DNA from: an uncultured Methanomicrobiales archaeon
GTDB taxonomy: Archaea; Thermoplasmatota; Thermoplasmata; Methanomassiliicoccales; Methanomethylophilaceae
Direction of reading: 5' to 3'
Length of the DNA stretch: 64,000 nucleotides
NCBI GenBank assembly: GCA_937892275.1
Contig: CALAVG010000112.1
Coordinates: forward strand, 15,036 to 79,035
Shown here: one piece after another, positions 16,706-25,024 of the stretch
Layout: each line of letters opens with the position of its first letter
How positions within the stretch are numbered: position 1 is the first letter of the stretch
Made by a program: the position numbers and the translations under genes
Notes under the pieces: model-generated
The model's database searches: none
The model's input: only the letters and a program-made list of their open reading frames with translations
What the model was told of the DNA's origin: nothing

Positions 16706-18706
16706 TCAGAAACCTCCCAGTAATGCGAATGTCACAAGGATGAGGACCGAAAGCACTGATACTCCGAACAGGACGACTGAGGAGTAATCCTGCACGTGTC
16801 CGGTCTGGACCTTGCTCATGACGTCTCCTCCGCCGACAACTGCACTGGAAAGACCGTTGACGGTACCGTCGACGACCTGCCTGTCGATGTAGTTGACTCC
16901 CTTTGCAACTCCGTAACCGAGCTTCCATGAGATCTGGTTGTAGAGGTCGGGGAACCACCACCTCTTCGTGAGAGCGGTGTAGAGCCATGATTCTCCATTC
17001 TTGTTGAATCTTCCGGGGTCTATCGTCTTCTTCACATACATCAGGTAAGCGATTCCGATACCGAGTATGGCGAGGATGATGGTCATGTAGGTGAACGGGT
17101 TGGTGAAGAGCTCGATTCCGTGCTCGACACCGTCGATTGCCTCGCCCTCGAAGGCGAGCATATCGGTGAGTCCGAAGAACATGAACAGTCCGCTGACGAG
17201 TGCGAAACATGCGAGGATGATCAAAGGTGTGGTCATCGTCTTGGGTGATTCGCCGTGGCAGTGCTGAGCGTTCTCGCGGGGCTCTCCCATGAAGGTCATG
17301 AACCACATGCGGAACATGTAGAACGCGGTCATGAATGCGGTGATGACTGCAAGGAGCCAAAGGATGAGGAACCAAATCGCTGCTCCCTCTGCACCGTTGT
17401 TGAATGCGTTCATTGCTGTGTCGATGACGAGATCCTTGGACCAGAATCCGCTGAAGATAGGGATTCCTGCGATTGCCAGACATCCGAAGAGCATCGTCGT
17501 GGCTGTGATCTTCATCTTCTTGAAGAGGCCTCCCATGAGCCTCATGTCCTCTGTTCCGCATCCGTGAATGACGGATCCGGAGCCCATGAACAGGAGTGCC
17601 TTGAAGAAGGCGTGGTTCATCATGTGGAAACATCCTGCGAAGAATCCGAGTGCTCCGAGCTCCTCGCATCCGAGTGCCCAAAGGTATCCTCCTGCTCCGA
17701 GCGAGAGGATCATGTATCCCAGCTGGGAGATGGTGGAGTATGCAAGGACCTTCTTGATGTTCATGTTGTTGAGTGCCATCGTTGCTGCGATGAATGCGGT
17801 GATTCCACCGATGATCGCTACGAAGAGCATGACGTTGGCGTCCTGTACGTAGAGGGGGAATCCCCTTGCGACGAGGTAGACTCCTGCCTTAACCATTGTT
17901 GCGGCGTGGATCAGCGAGGAGACCGTTGTAGGTCCGGCCATCGCATCCGGGAGCCAGTCGTGCAGAGGGAACTGTGCGCTCTTACCGATGACTCCGCCGA
18001 ACATGAGGCAGAGTGCGAGGGTGAAGAGACCGGGGTTGGCTGTTGCCACTGCCTCTGCGGACTCGAACATTGCGGAGTAGTCGAGGCTGTGGAACAGGTT
18101 GAGGAAGATGAACAGTCCACCCATGAGGCAGACGTCTCCCATACGTGTGACCAGGAATGCCTTCTTTGCGGCGGAAGCGGCGTTGGCGGATGCCTCATCA
18201 CCGTTGTCGTGCCTGAAGGACCAGAATCCTATCAGCAGGTAGGAACAGAGTCCCATGACCTCCCAGAAGATGAAGAGCTCAAGGAAGTTGCTTGATACGA
18301 TCAGTCCGAGCATTCCGGTAAGGAACAGCGAGACCTCGGCATAGTATCTGTTCTTCCTCTCTCCCTGGTCGTGCATGTAGCCGATGGAGTAGATGAAGAT
18401 CAGTGTCGAGATGAAGGACGAGAACAGCATCATGACGCATGTCAGTCCGTCGACGTAGTATCCGAGGTTCAGTGTGTAATCGCCGATCTCGAACCAGCGG
18501 ATCGAGCTCTCGATTGCGATACCGTTAGCGAACTCATCGCTGCCGAGGTATTCGACCGAGATGGCGAGTGCGATGAGGAACGACAGAAGCGCTCCGGCAA
18601 TCGCGATGTAACCGCCTTTCTCTGGAGTCTTCTTTCCGAAGATTCCGATCATCAGGAAGCACATCATGGGGATGAAGGGTATGAGCCAAGTGAATTCAGC
18701 TATCAT
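16706..18706 (-). CDS. fpoL: Fpo complex subunit L (NuoL-like)
   Basis: From ATG 18706 (MIAEFTWLIPF; GGTGG is 5 bases upstream, inside the end of fpoK) this is 666 residues. It has the antiporter core (FWEVMGLCSYLLIGFW, FPLHDWLPDAMAGPTTVSSL, NIKKVLAYSTISQLGYM) and the long C-terminal lateral-helix extension that is typical of NuoL. It is the distal proton channel of the complex. A longer frame from GTG 18715 overlaps fpoK and is less likely. Confidence 0.95.
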   Translation of the reverse strand: MIAEFTWLIPFIPMMCFLMIGIFGKKTPEKGGYIAIAGALLSFLIALAISVEYLGSDEFANGIAIESSIRWFEIGDYTLNLGYYVDGLTCVMMLFSSFISTLIFIYSIGYMHDQGERKNRYYAEVSLFLTGMLGLIVSSNFLELFIFWEVMGLCSYLLIGFWSFRHDNGDEASANAASAAKKAFLVTRMGDVCLMGGLFIFLNLFHSLDYSAMFESAEAVATANPGLFTLALCLMFGGVIGKSAQFPLHDWLPDAMAGPTTVSSLIHAATMVKAGVYLVARGFPLYVQDANVMLFVAIIGGITAFIAATMALNNMNIKKVLAYSTISQLGYMILSLGAGGYLWALGCEELGALGFFAGCFHMMNHAFFKALLFMGSGSVIHGCGTEDMRLMGGLFKKMKITATTMLFGCLAIAGIPIFSGFWSKDLVIDTAMNAFNNGAEGAAIWFLILWLLAVITAFMTAFYMFRMWFMTFMGEPRENAQHCHGESPKTMTTPLIILACFALVSGLFMFFGLTDMLAFEGEAIDGVEHGIELFTNPFTYMTIILAILGIGIAYLMYVKKTIDPGRFNKNGESWLYTALTKRWWFPDLYNQISWKLGYGVAKGVNYIDRQVVDGTVNGLSSAVVGGGDVMSKVQTGHVQDYSSVVLFGVSVLSVLILVTFALLGGF

Positions 18707-18708
18707 AC

Positions 18709-19017
18709 TTACCACCTCATGGATGTCAGTTTGGCATCGTCCAATTCGGTAGTCTTCCTCAACTTGTATGCGTTGAGCAGGATAGCGATTCCGACTGCGA
18801 CCTCAGCGGCTGCGACGGATATGGACATGATGACGAACGCCTGACCAGCGATATCGTAGTTGAATGCTGCGAATGTGACGAAGTTGATGTTGGCTGCGTT
18901 GAGCATGAGCTCAATGCACATCAGGACTACGATCGCGTTGGACTTTGTGAGTACACCATATGCTCCGATTACGAACAGAATCGCTGCGAGGATGAGGAAA
19001 TACTCCATCGGGATCAT
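18709..19017 (-). CDS. fpoK: Fpo complex subunit K (NuoK-like)
   Basis: This small 102-residue protein has three membrane segments and the two conserved Glu of NuoK, in VLMCIELMLNAANINF and SVAAAEVAVGIAIL. It forms part of the proton path next to FpoJ and FpoA. Its ATG overlaps the fpoJ2 stop (ATGA). It is one of the few genes here that ends with TAA. Confidence 0.95.
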   Translation of the reverse strand: MIPMEYFLILAAILFVIGAYGVLTKSNAIVVLMCIELMLNAANINFVTFAAFNYDIAGQAFVIMSISVAAAEVAVGIAILLNAYKLRKTTELDDAKLTSMRW

Positions 19018-19322
19018 TCTTCAACCTCCTCTTTCGAGATAACGACTCCGCCGACCATTGCGCCGAACATGAGGACGGCCAAGGGGATCAGAACGAATCC
19101 GTACTGCTCGAAAATGGCGTACGGAAGACTGTTCTCCTTCAGGTTACCGTCGGCATCGTAGATGTCCTGTGCATCGTCGTGGCTTGTGGTGAATGTAGGC
19201 AAACCCTGGGGAGAGTCGAATTCTGTTGCGAAATCGGTGGTCATGATCGCCAAGACGAGCACGACGACCAGGATACCCGCGACAATAAGGCCCTTGGTGC
19301 TTCTCTTACTCATCGGAATCAT
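19014..19322 (-). CDS. fpoJ2: Fpo complex subunit J, C-terminal half
   Basis: This 102-residue protein has a membrane segment near residues 10-30, an extracytoplasmic loop and a second segment near 75-95 (FVLIPLAVLMFGAMVGGVVI). It corresponds to the last part of NuoJ. A split FpoJ encoded by two overlapping genes is known from Methanosarcina. The start may be 19322 or the internal ATG at 19313; both lie inside the end of fpoJ1 and imply translational coupling. Confidence 0.85.
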   Translation of the reverse strand: MIPMSKRSTKGLIVAGILVVVLVLAIMTTDFATEFDSPQGLPTFTTSHDDAQDIYDADGNLKENSLPYAIFEQYGFVLIPLAVLMFGAMVGGVVISKEEVEE

Positions 19323-19647
19323 CCTCCTTCGTTACTATGTATCTTCTAGTCAACATGACGCTGAATGCGAACAGAATGGTGATGGCACCGACGTATACCA
19401 GGATCTGGATGACTCCCAAGAACTCCGCTTCCAGGAAGAAGTAGAAGAGTCCTACGCAGAGGAAGACCAGTGCAAGGTAGAACGCACTGTGCATGACTTC
19501 CTTGTCATGTACGACATATAATGCAGCCAGGATTGTAATGGCCGCGAGGATCAGGAACGCAACCAAGTCGAGGTTCTCGAGCGCGTACGAACAGAAATCG
19601 ACTATTCCGCTCCATATATCACAAATAAAGTCCCAAATAACTCCCAT
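19306..19647 (-). CDS. fpoJ1: Fpo complex subunit J, N-terminal half
   Basis: This 113-residue protein has three membrane helices that match the first part of NuoJ (FLILAAITILAALYVVHDKEV, ALVFLCVGLFYFFLEAEFLG, VYVGAITILFAFSVML with the conserved region between). It pairs with FpoJ2 to make a full NuoJ-like subunit. It ends in TAA, overlaps fpoJ2, and its start touches the fpoI stop. Confidence 0.87.
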   Translation of the reverse strand: MGVIWDFICDIWSGIVDFCSYALENLDLVAFLILAAITILAALYVVHDKEVMHSAFYLALVFLCVGLFYFFLEAEFLGVIQILVYVGAITILFAFSVMLTRRYIVTKEDDSDE

Positions 19648-20387
19648 CAGAGCACCTCCTTAATCTGAAGCGCATCCTTAGGACAAGCGTCCACACAGTT
19701 CTGACAAGAGATGCACTTGGCGTTATCGAATACAGGACGAATGATGGGCTTACCCTTGTCATTGACTCCCTTCTCTACCATCTCAACTGCGTTGACAGGG
19801 CAGACCTTGGAGCACTTCTTGCATCCGATACATTTGCTGTCGGTGAGTTCCGGTTTGTCTACATCGAATATGAACACACGCCTCTCGGGGTTGCCGTTCT
19901 CGATGTCTGAGGGAAGTGTCACTTCCAGCTTGACCTCCATTCCGGGGGTCGTGTTGGGATAGTTCAGTCTCCTGGGTCCGTAGAGCAGATCGTACCTGGT
20001 GTACTCTGCGAGCTCGTACTCGGGTGTGACTGTCATTGCGTCGGTGGGGCAGTACTCTGCGCAGTAACCGCAGAAGGCGCACCTTCCGACATTGACCTGA
20101 GGCCTCATGACCTTGTTTCCTTCGTCGTCATCCACTTCAATGAGTTTGATGGCCTGGGTGACACACATACGTGCGCACATACCGCATCCGACGCACTTGT
20201 CGAACCTGAGTCCGGGGCGTCCGCGGTAGTTCTCCGGAATCCATTCCTTCTCATAGGGGTACAGGACTGTGACGGGCCTGTGCACGACTGTCTTGCAGAA
20301 GAGCTTGAAGACTGTCCATATGGGCTTCATGATCCAAAGGCTCTTTGCGAGGTTCTTCGGATATTTGTCCAAATATTTCATTGCCAT
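19647..20387 (-). CDS. fpoI: Fpo complex subunit I with four [4Fe-4S] motifs
   Basis: This 246-residue protein has a NuoI-like N-terminus (amphipathic helix, then C65-C68-C71-C75 and C103-C106-C109-C113) followed by a second ferredoxin domain with C186-C189-C192-C196 and C225-C228-C231-C235. Ordinary NuoI/FpoI carries only the first pair of clusters. The extra domain is joined by a linker of about 70 residues rich in beta-forming sequence (MEVKLEVTLP, RRVFIFDVD). With no FpoF electron-input subunit in the cluster, the added clusters could form the docking or entry point for ferredoxin or for a heterodisulfide-reductase partner; that role is inference. Confidence 0.93.
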   Translation of the reverse strand: MAMKYLDKYPKNLAKSLWIMKPIWTVFKLFCKTVVHRPVTVLYPYEKEWIPENYRGRPGLRFDKCVGCGMCARMCVTQAIKLIEVDDDEGNKVMRPQVNVGRCAFCGYCAEYCPTDAMTVTPEYELAEYTRYDLLYGPRRLNYPNTTPGMEVKLEVTLPSDIENGNPERRVFIFDVDKPELTDSKCIGCKKCSKVCPVNAVEMVEKGVNDKGKPIIRPVFDNAKCISCQNCVDACPKDALQIKEVL

Positions 20388-21550
20388 CAGTAGAACCCTC
20401 CTACCTTAAGGAATACGGCGATTGCGAGGTTGAACACGGCCAGAGGCATGAAAACCTTCCAACCGAGGTTGAGGATCTGATCGGGCCTGACACGAGCGAT
20501 AGCTCCTCTGACGAGAATCATCAGGAAGAACACGAACCATGCCTTGATGAGGAACACAATCTCGGGAAGTCCAGTTCCGCCGAACACGGGGATGGTCCAT
20601 CCTCCGAGGAACATGATGGCTACCATTCCGCATGAGACAGATCCCCTGAGGTAGTCTCCGAGCATGATAAGTCCCCACTTCATTCCGGCGTACTCGGTCT
20701 GCCATCCCTCGACCAGCTCAGTCTCTGCTTCGGCGATGTCGAAGGGAGGCCTCTCACACTCTGCGATTGCGCAGAAGAAGAAGACGATGAAACCAAGTGC
20801 CATCGGGATGACGTTCCAGATCGTATCCTGCATTGCCACGATGTCATTGATGTTGAAGCTGCCTGCGAGCAGTGAGATCGTAGCGATGATGATCAACATA
20901 GGTACTTCGTAAGATATCATAAGCTCGGCAGCCCTGATTCCTCCGATAAGGGAGTACTTGTTGTTCTGTGCCCATCCGGAAACCAGGATGAAGAACGGTG
21001 CGAGGGCGTAGAACGCCATGATGATCAGAAGTCCGGTGTCGTAGTTGACGACGTACCACCTGTCGGACAGGGGCACCATACACGCGACGAAGCACGAGAG
21101 ACCGACGATAAGCGAGACACACCACATGTATGTCATCTTGTCGACCTTCGCAGGGATTGTGTTTTCTTTCATGAAGGTCTTGAGACCGTCCGCGACACAC
21201 TGAAGGAATCCTTTCAGTCCTATCATTGTTCCGCGCCTGTCCATCAACCTTCCGAGGACCTTACGCTCCATCCATAGGTTCAACAGAACGACGACGAATG
21301 CCACGATGAAGATGACCAGCATGAACAGGACCAGTGCGAAGAGCACGATGACCTGATCGCATACGAGCCACTCAGAGACAGGGTTACCGGGGAACAGGAG
21401 GTTAATCAGCCAAGCGATTGTACCGCCGATGATCTCCCAGAGTCCGTAACAGATGTCATAGGGCAAGTTGTCTGACAGGAAGGGTGTGAAGGGATTCTCG
21501 TAAGGATCACCGAAGTTGATCCAATCCAGAATTGATGTGTATTCTGCCAT
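20387..21550 (-). CDS. fpoH: Fpo complex subunit H (NuoH-like)
   Basis: About eight membrane helices and the NuoH hallmarks MERKVLGRLMDRRG, GWAQNNKYSLIGGIRAA and AECERPPFDIAEAETELVEG are present. These form the junction and quinone-like (methanophenazine) cavity between the peripheral and membrane arms. I use ATG 21550 (MAEYTS), which has AGGTGA upstream, giving 387 residues; an in-frame GTG at 21556 is possible. The N-terminus of about 70 residues before the first conserved helix includes an extra hydrophobic segment. Confidence 0.94.
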   Translation of the reverse strand: MAEYTSILDWINFGDPYENPFTPFLSDNLPYDICYGLWEIIGGTIAWLINLLFPGNPVSEWLVCDQVIVLFALVLFMLVIFIVAFVVVLLNLWMERKVLGRLMDRRGTMIGLKGFLQCVADGLKTFMKENTIPAKVDKMTYMWCVSLIVGLSCFVACMVPLSDRWYVVNYDTGLLIIMAFYALAPFFILVSGWAQNNKYSLIGGIRAAELMISYEVPMLIIIATISLLAGSFNINDIVAMQDTIWNVIPMALGFIVFFFCAIAECERPPFDIAEAETELVEGWQTEYAGMKWGLIMLGDYLRGSVSCGMVAIMFLGGWTIPVFGGTGLPEIVFLIKAWFVFFLMILVRGAIARVRPDQILNLGWKVFMPLAVFNLAIAVFLKVGGFY

Positions 21551-21556
21551 TTGCAC

Positions 21557-22711
21557 TCACCTGTCTGTCTCTCCCAGACACATGTCGATCTGTGCCAGAA
21601 CTGCGGGAACATCCGCAATCCTGACTCCTTCGCACATGACTTTGGAGCATGAGACGTTCGTGAAGATCGGACTGCGGACCTTGAGCCTGTAGGGCTTGTC
21701 GGTACCATCCGAAGCGAGATACATGATGGACTCTCCACGGGGGTCCTCGAGCCTTCCGAATGTGGTTCCGGCGGGGACCTTTGTAGGTGTCTTGATTCTG
21801 TAAGGTGCGTTCTTTCCGAGTGCCTCGACCTTCTTGACCGCCTGCCTGATGATATCGCAGGACTGGAACATCTCCTCGATACGGATCATGTACCTGTCGT
21901 ACGTGTCTCCGACCTTGGTGTCCTTATTGAGGACAGGGACCTCGAAGTCGACCTTGTCATAGTTGTCGTAGGGATCATCACGGCGGATATCGAAATCAAC
22001 ACCGCATCCCCTCATCGCGGGACCGGTGAGACCCATGTTGGCACACTGCTCGCGTGTAAGGTAACTAATCTTTCTCATCCTTGATACGAAGACGGATGAG
22101 TCGTCGATCAGGTAGATGATATCCCACATCGCTTTCTCGAAGCGGTCGACTGTCCTCAGGATATCCCTATCGAACAGAGGGGTGGTGTCGTTCCTAACTC
22201 CACCGATACGGGGATAGTTCGTGGTCATCCTGGCACCGCACAGTTTGACGTTAAGGTCAAGGAAGTACTCCCTCTCCCTCATTGCCCACAGGAACACGGT
22301 CAGGTTACCCATGTCGGTTCCGACTGCGGCGAGCCACATGAGGTGCGACTGGATACGACAAATCTCATCGGCCACGATTCTTATGTATTTGGCCTTCTCC
22401 GGAATATCGATTCCGAGGGCCTTCTCGACCGTCATACAGTAGAGATGAGAATATGTCATCGATGCACAGTAGCAAAGACGGTCCGTCATGGGGATGATCC
22501 TTGCATAATCTCTGTTCTCGGTCTCCTTCTCCCAACCGCGGTGAAGGTATCCGACGATAGGATCTGCGTCGACACAGAACTCTCCGTCGATCTTCAGCTT
22601 GAGTGTCCAAAGACCGTGAGAGAACGGGTGCTGTGGACCCCAAATGACCCACATCTTGTCGGTGTCCATCTTCTCTTGTGCTTCTAATACTGGTACAAGT
22701 GAATCTGCCAT
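21557..22711 (-). CDS. fpoD: Fpo complex subunit D (NuoD-like, 49-kDa)
   Basis: From ATG 22711 (MADSLVPV, with GGAGTGA upstream) this is 384 residues. It has the [NiFe]-hydrogenase-large-subunit fold without the metal Cys. Conserved parts are WGPQHPFSHGLWTL, VGYLHRGWEKE, RIVADEICRIQSHLMWLAAVGTD and the C-terminal RSPIFTNVS. It forms the quinone/methanophenazine site with FpoB and FpoH. It is separated from fpoC by five bases. Confidence 0.95.
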   Translation of the reverse strand: MADSLVPVLEAQEKMDTDKMWVIWGPQHPFSHGLWTLKLKIDGEFCVDADPIVGYLHRGWEKETENRDYARIIPMTDRLCYCASMTYSHLYCMTVEKALGIDIPEKAKYIRIVADEICRIQSHLMWLAAVGTDMGNLTVFLWAMREREYFLDLNVKLCGARMTTNYPRIGGVRNDTTPLFDRDILRTVDRFEKAMWDIIYLIDDSSVFVSRMRKISYLTREQCANMGLTGPAMRGCGVDFDIRRDDPYDNYDKVDFEVPVLNKDTKVGDTYDRYMIRIEEMFQSCDIIRQAVKKVEALGKNAPYRIKTPTKVPAGTTFGRLEDPRGESIMYLASDGTDKPYRLKVRSPIFTNVSCSKVMCEGVRIADVPAVLAQIDMCLGETDR

Positions 22712-22716
22712 GTCTC

Positions 22717-23181
22717 TCACTCCTGACTCCTCATCTTATATGACTTCCTGAACGGGAAGAATTCGTAGTTCTGCGGTGTGAGCAGTCTCTCAAGCCTCGG
22801 GTGGTTGTCGAAGACGATTCCGAAGAGCTCCCATGTCTCCCTCTCGTGCCAGTTCGCTCCCTCCCAGATATCGGTGACGCATGCAATGTGCAGGTCGTCT
22901 GCGGGAACATCGACATCGAGGTCGATCATGATTCCGTTATAGTAGTTGGCGAGAAGGTAGACGACCATGAGGTGGTCCACATAATCCACGGCTGTGACGA
23001 CCGAGCAGTGCTCGAATGTGAGGTTGTCGTGGATGAACTGGCACACATCGTGCGAAATCTCCCTGGGACACTTGGCCTTGACCCTGCGCTCCTCTGTGGA
23101 AAGGATCTCCACATCGGGGAACTGCGAGGTGAGTGCCGCTGTGATCTCCGAGACTGAAGGACTCTGATAGACTTCTGCCAT
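22717..23181 (-). CDS. fpoC: Fpo complex subunit C (NuoC-like, 30-kDa)
   Basis: The start is ATG 23181 (MAEVYQSPS), giving 154 residues; the longer frame to 23280 overlaps fpoB and is rejected. The C-terminal half carries the subunit signature VTDIWEGANWHERETWELFGIVF and ends with YEFFPFRKSYKMR. It stabilises FpoD in the peripheral arm. The gene is separate from fpoD, not fused as in enterobacterial NuoCD. Confidence 0.94.
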   Translation of the reverse strand: MAEVYQSPSVSEITAALTSQFPDVEILSTEERRVKAKCPREISHDVCQFIHDNLTFEHCSVVTAVDYVDHLMVVYLLANYYNGIMIDLDVDVPADDLHIACVTDIWEGANWHERETWELFGIVFDNHPRLERLLTPQNYEFFPFRKSYKMRSQE

Positions 23182-23183
23182 AC

Positions 23184-23747
23184 TCAGTCCTCCATGAAGT
23201 TTCCTCTGCGGAAGTATGCCTCGATCTTCTTCTGAAGGAGCATGAATCCGTCGATCATTGCGTCGGGACGTGCAGGACATCCGGGGATATACACGTCGAC
23301 GGGGACGATCTGGTCAAGTCCCTGAACACAGTTGTAGGAATCGTACCAGGGACCTCCAGAAATGGCGCACTCTCCCATTGCGACGACCCACTTGGGGTTG
23401 GGGATCATCTCATAGAGACGCCTGAGGTCGGGACGGATCTTCTTGGATATCCAACCGTTGACCAGAAGGATATCGGTCTGCCTGGGTGAAGAACGGTAGA
23501 TCATACCGTAACGCTCTGCATCGTACCTTGGAGCCGAAGCTGCTGCCATCTCGAGAGCGCAGCATGCGAGACCCCAGTGCAGGGGGTGCATGGAATTCTT
23601 CATACCCCATGCCCAGATAGGACCTGTCAACTTGTCCACTGTTCTCTTTGTTCCTGTGCTGAGGAGGTCGTTGATGATCGCGTCCGACCATGTCATGAAC
23701 TCGTCAGCACTCATTGCTACCGCATGGGGGTAAAGGCTCATATCCAT
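23184..23747 (-). CDS. fpoB: Fpo complex subunit B (NuoB-like, N2 cluster)
   Basis: This 187-residue subunit carries the four ligands of the terminal [4Fe-4S] cluster: the CC pair in GLACCALEM, Cys in MGECAISGGPW, and Cys in DVYIPGCPARPDA. It passes electrons to the membrane carrier site. Its ATG at 23747 has GGAGG upstream, lying within the end of fpoA, so the genes overlap by 10 bases. Confidence 0.96.
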   Translation of the reverse strand: MDMSLYPHAVAMSADEFMTWSDAIINDLLSTGTKRTVDKLTGPIWAWGMKNSMHPLHWGLACCALEMAAASAPRYDAERYGMIYRSSPRQTDILLVNGWISKKIRPDLRRLYEMIPNPKWVVAMGECAISGGPWYDSYNCVQGLDQIVPVDVYIPGCPARPDAMIDGFMLLQKKIEAYFRRGNFMED

Positions 23748-24100
23748 ACTTCCGCCTCCTTCTTAAGAGAGTAGGCGACTCCGAGGACCATGATTCCGAA
23801 GAAGATGATCATCATGAGTTGAGCTGTTGCGCTCAATCCTGAGAAGGCGATTGCCCAGATCAGGAGGAAGGTGGCTACTAAGTCGAAAACCACGAAGATA
23901 AGAGCGAACGTATAGTACTGGAATCTGAACTGTACGTGCGCTTCTCCGATAGGTTCCGATCCGCACTCGTAGGTCTGTTCCATCCACTCAGTGGGTTTCT
24001 CAGGCCTGAGGAACCTAGATACCAACCATGCAAGAGGGCCGAATGCGAACGTCAAAAGCGCCACAAAGGCCAATGGCATGTAGTACATTATTAGTAACAT
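23738..24100 (-). CDS. fpoA: Fpo complex subunit A (NuoA-like)
   Basis: This is a three-helix membrane protein of about 120 residues with the NuoA signature TYECGSEPIGEAHVQFRFQYYTF truncated here to its key parts: YECGSEP, then FRFQYY, and a third helix ending LKKEAEVW. The start is ATG 24100 or ATG 24088; neither has a clear ribosome-binding site, which fits a leaderless or short-leader first gene. It heads the fpo operon and is divergent from proC. Confidence 0.9.
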   Translation of the reverse strand: MLLIMYYMPLAFVALLTFAFGPLAWLVSRFLRPEKPTEWMEQTYECGSEPIGEAHVQFRFQYYTFALIFVVFDLVATFLLIWAIAFSGLSATAQLMMIIFFGIMVLGVAYSLKKEAEVWI

Positions 24101-24123
24101 TGGGCAGTTGGATACCTTATCAG

Positions 24124-24131
24124 TACATAAA
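24124..24131 (-). promoter_or_regulatory. TATA-like element for the fpo operon
   Basis: On the minus strand TTTATGTA lies about 25-30 bases before the likely fpoA starts (24100 or 24088), the normal archaeal distance for a leaderless or short-leader transcript. The region is shared with the divergent proC promoter (24101-24214). No other candidate ahead of fpoA was better. Confidence 0.4.
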
Positions 24132-24214
24132 GATAACCGCACACGCGTTCTATAATAGGGCTGGGTAGTGAACGAAAGGCCAGCATTTTAGTATTGAACG
24201 ACGGTTTCATACCC

Positions 24215-25021
24215 ATGTCTGTCCAAATCGGCTTCATCGGCGCAGGAAAGATGGCGGAGGCTCTCATCGGAGGGCTGGTATCGAAAAATGTCTTCTCGAA
24301 GAACGAGATCATCGCATGTGCACCCAGTGAGTTCACGAGGGACCGTGTTGAGTCCGTTTACGGCATCAAAGTGTACGAGAAGGCGGCCGACGTAGTGAGT
24401 AAAGCTGACATCATCGTGCTTGCGGTGAAACCGAAGAACGTCCCGGACCTCTTCGAAAAGGAGAAGGTGACCATCGGGAAGGGAAAGATCCTCATCAGCA
24501 TCGTCGCAGGATTGACGCTAACTAAGATGGATTACTATGTGCCAGATGCGAAAAAGGTAAGGGTCATGCCGAATCACTGCTGCATGGTCTTGGAAGGGGC
24601 GATGGGATACACCTGCGACCCATCCATGAGACCGGCTGACAAGAAGAGGATCAACGAGATACTGTCATCCGTCGGATTGGCCATAGAGGTCCCGGAATCC
24701 CAGATGGACGCCGTGACAGGTATAGCAGGAAGCTCCCCTGCATTCCTCTACATGGTCATAGATGCCATGGCGGAGGCTGGAGTGCTCAACGGACTGAGCC
24801 GCGATCAGGCGGTGAAACTCGCTGCACAATCAATGCTCGGATCTGCAAAGATGGTGCTGGAGACAAGGAAGCATCCCGAGCAGCTCAGGGACGAGGTATG
24901 CTCACCCGGCGGTACGACAATCGTTGGTGTGAAGATACTCGAGGACCTCGGTCTACGTTCGGCGATGGCGTCTGCCGTTGACGGTACGATAGCAAGATCC
25001 CGTGAAATGAGCCAGGAATGA
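24215..25021 (+). CDS. proC: pyrroline-5-carboxylate reductase
   Basis: From ATG 24215 (MSVQIGFIGAGKMAEALIGG) the protein is 268 residues, normal for ProC. It has the dinucleotide motif GFIGAGKMAE, VLAVKPKN, and the C-terminal signature region GSSPAFLYMVIDAMAEAGV and VCSPGGTTIVGV. It makes proline from pyrroline-5-carboxylate using NAD(P)H. The seven residues upstream of 24215 are not conserved in the family. It is a single gene between two minus-strand operons. Confidence 0.94.
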   Translation: MSVQIGFIGAGKMAEALIGGLVSKNVFSKNEIIACAPSEFTRDRVESVYGIKVYEKAADVVSKADIIVLAVKPKNVPDLFEKEKVTIGKGKILISIVAGLTLTKMDYYVPDAKKVRVMPNHCCMVLEGAMGYTCDPSMRPADKKRINEILSSVGLAIEVPESQMDAVTGIAGSSPAFLYMVIDAMAEAGVLNGLSRDQAVKLAAQSMLGSAKMVLETRKHPEQLRDEVCSPGGTTIVGVKILEDLGLRSAMASAVDGTIARSREMSQE

Positions 25022-25024
25022 GAA

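Noticed and set aside
19014..19647. Split fpoJ as a frameshifted pseudogene
   Set aside because: The two overlapping genes have proper starts and stops, and a split FpoJ is known from other methanogens.
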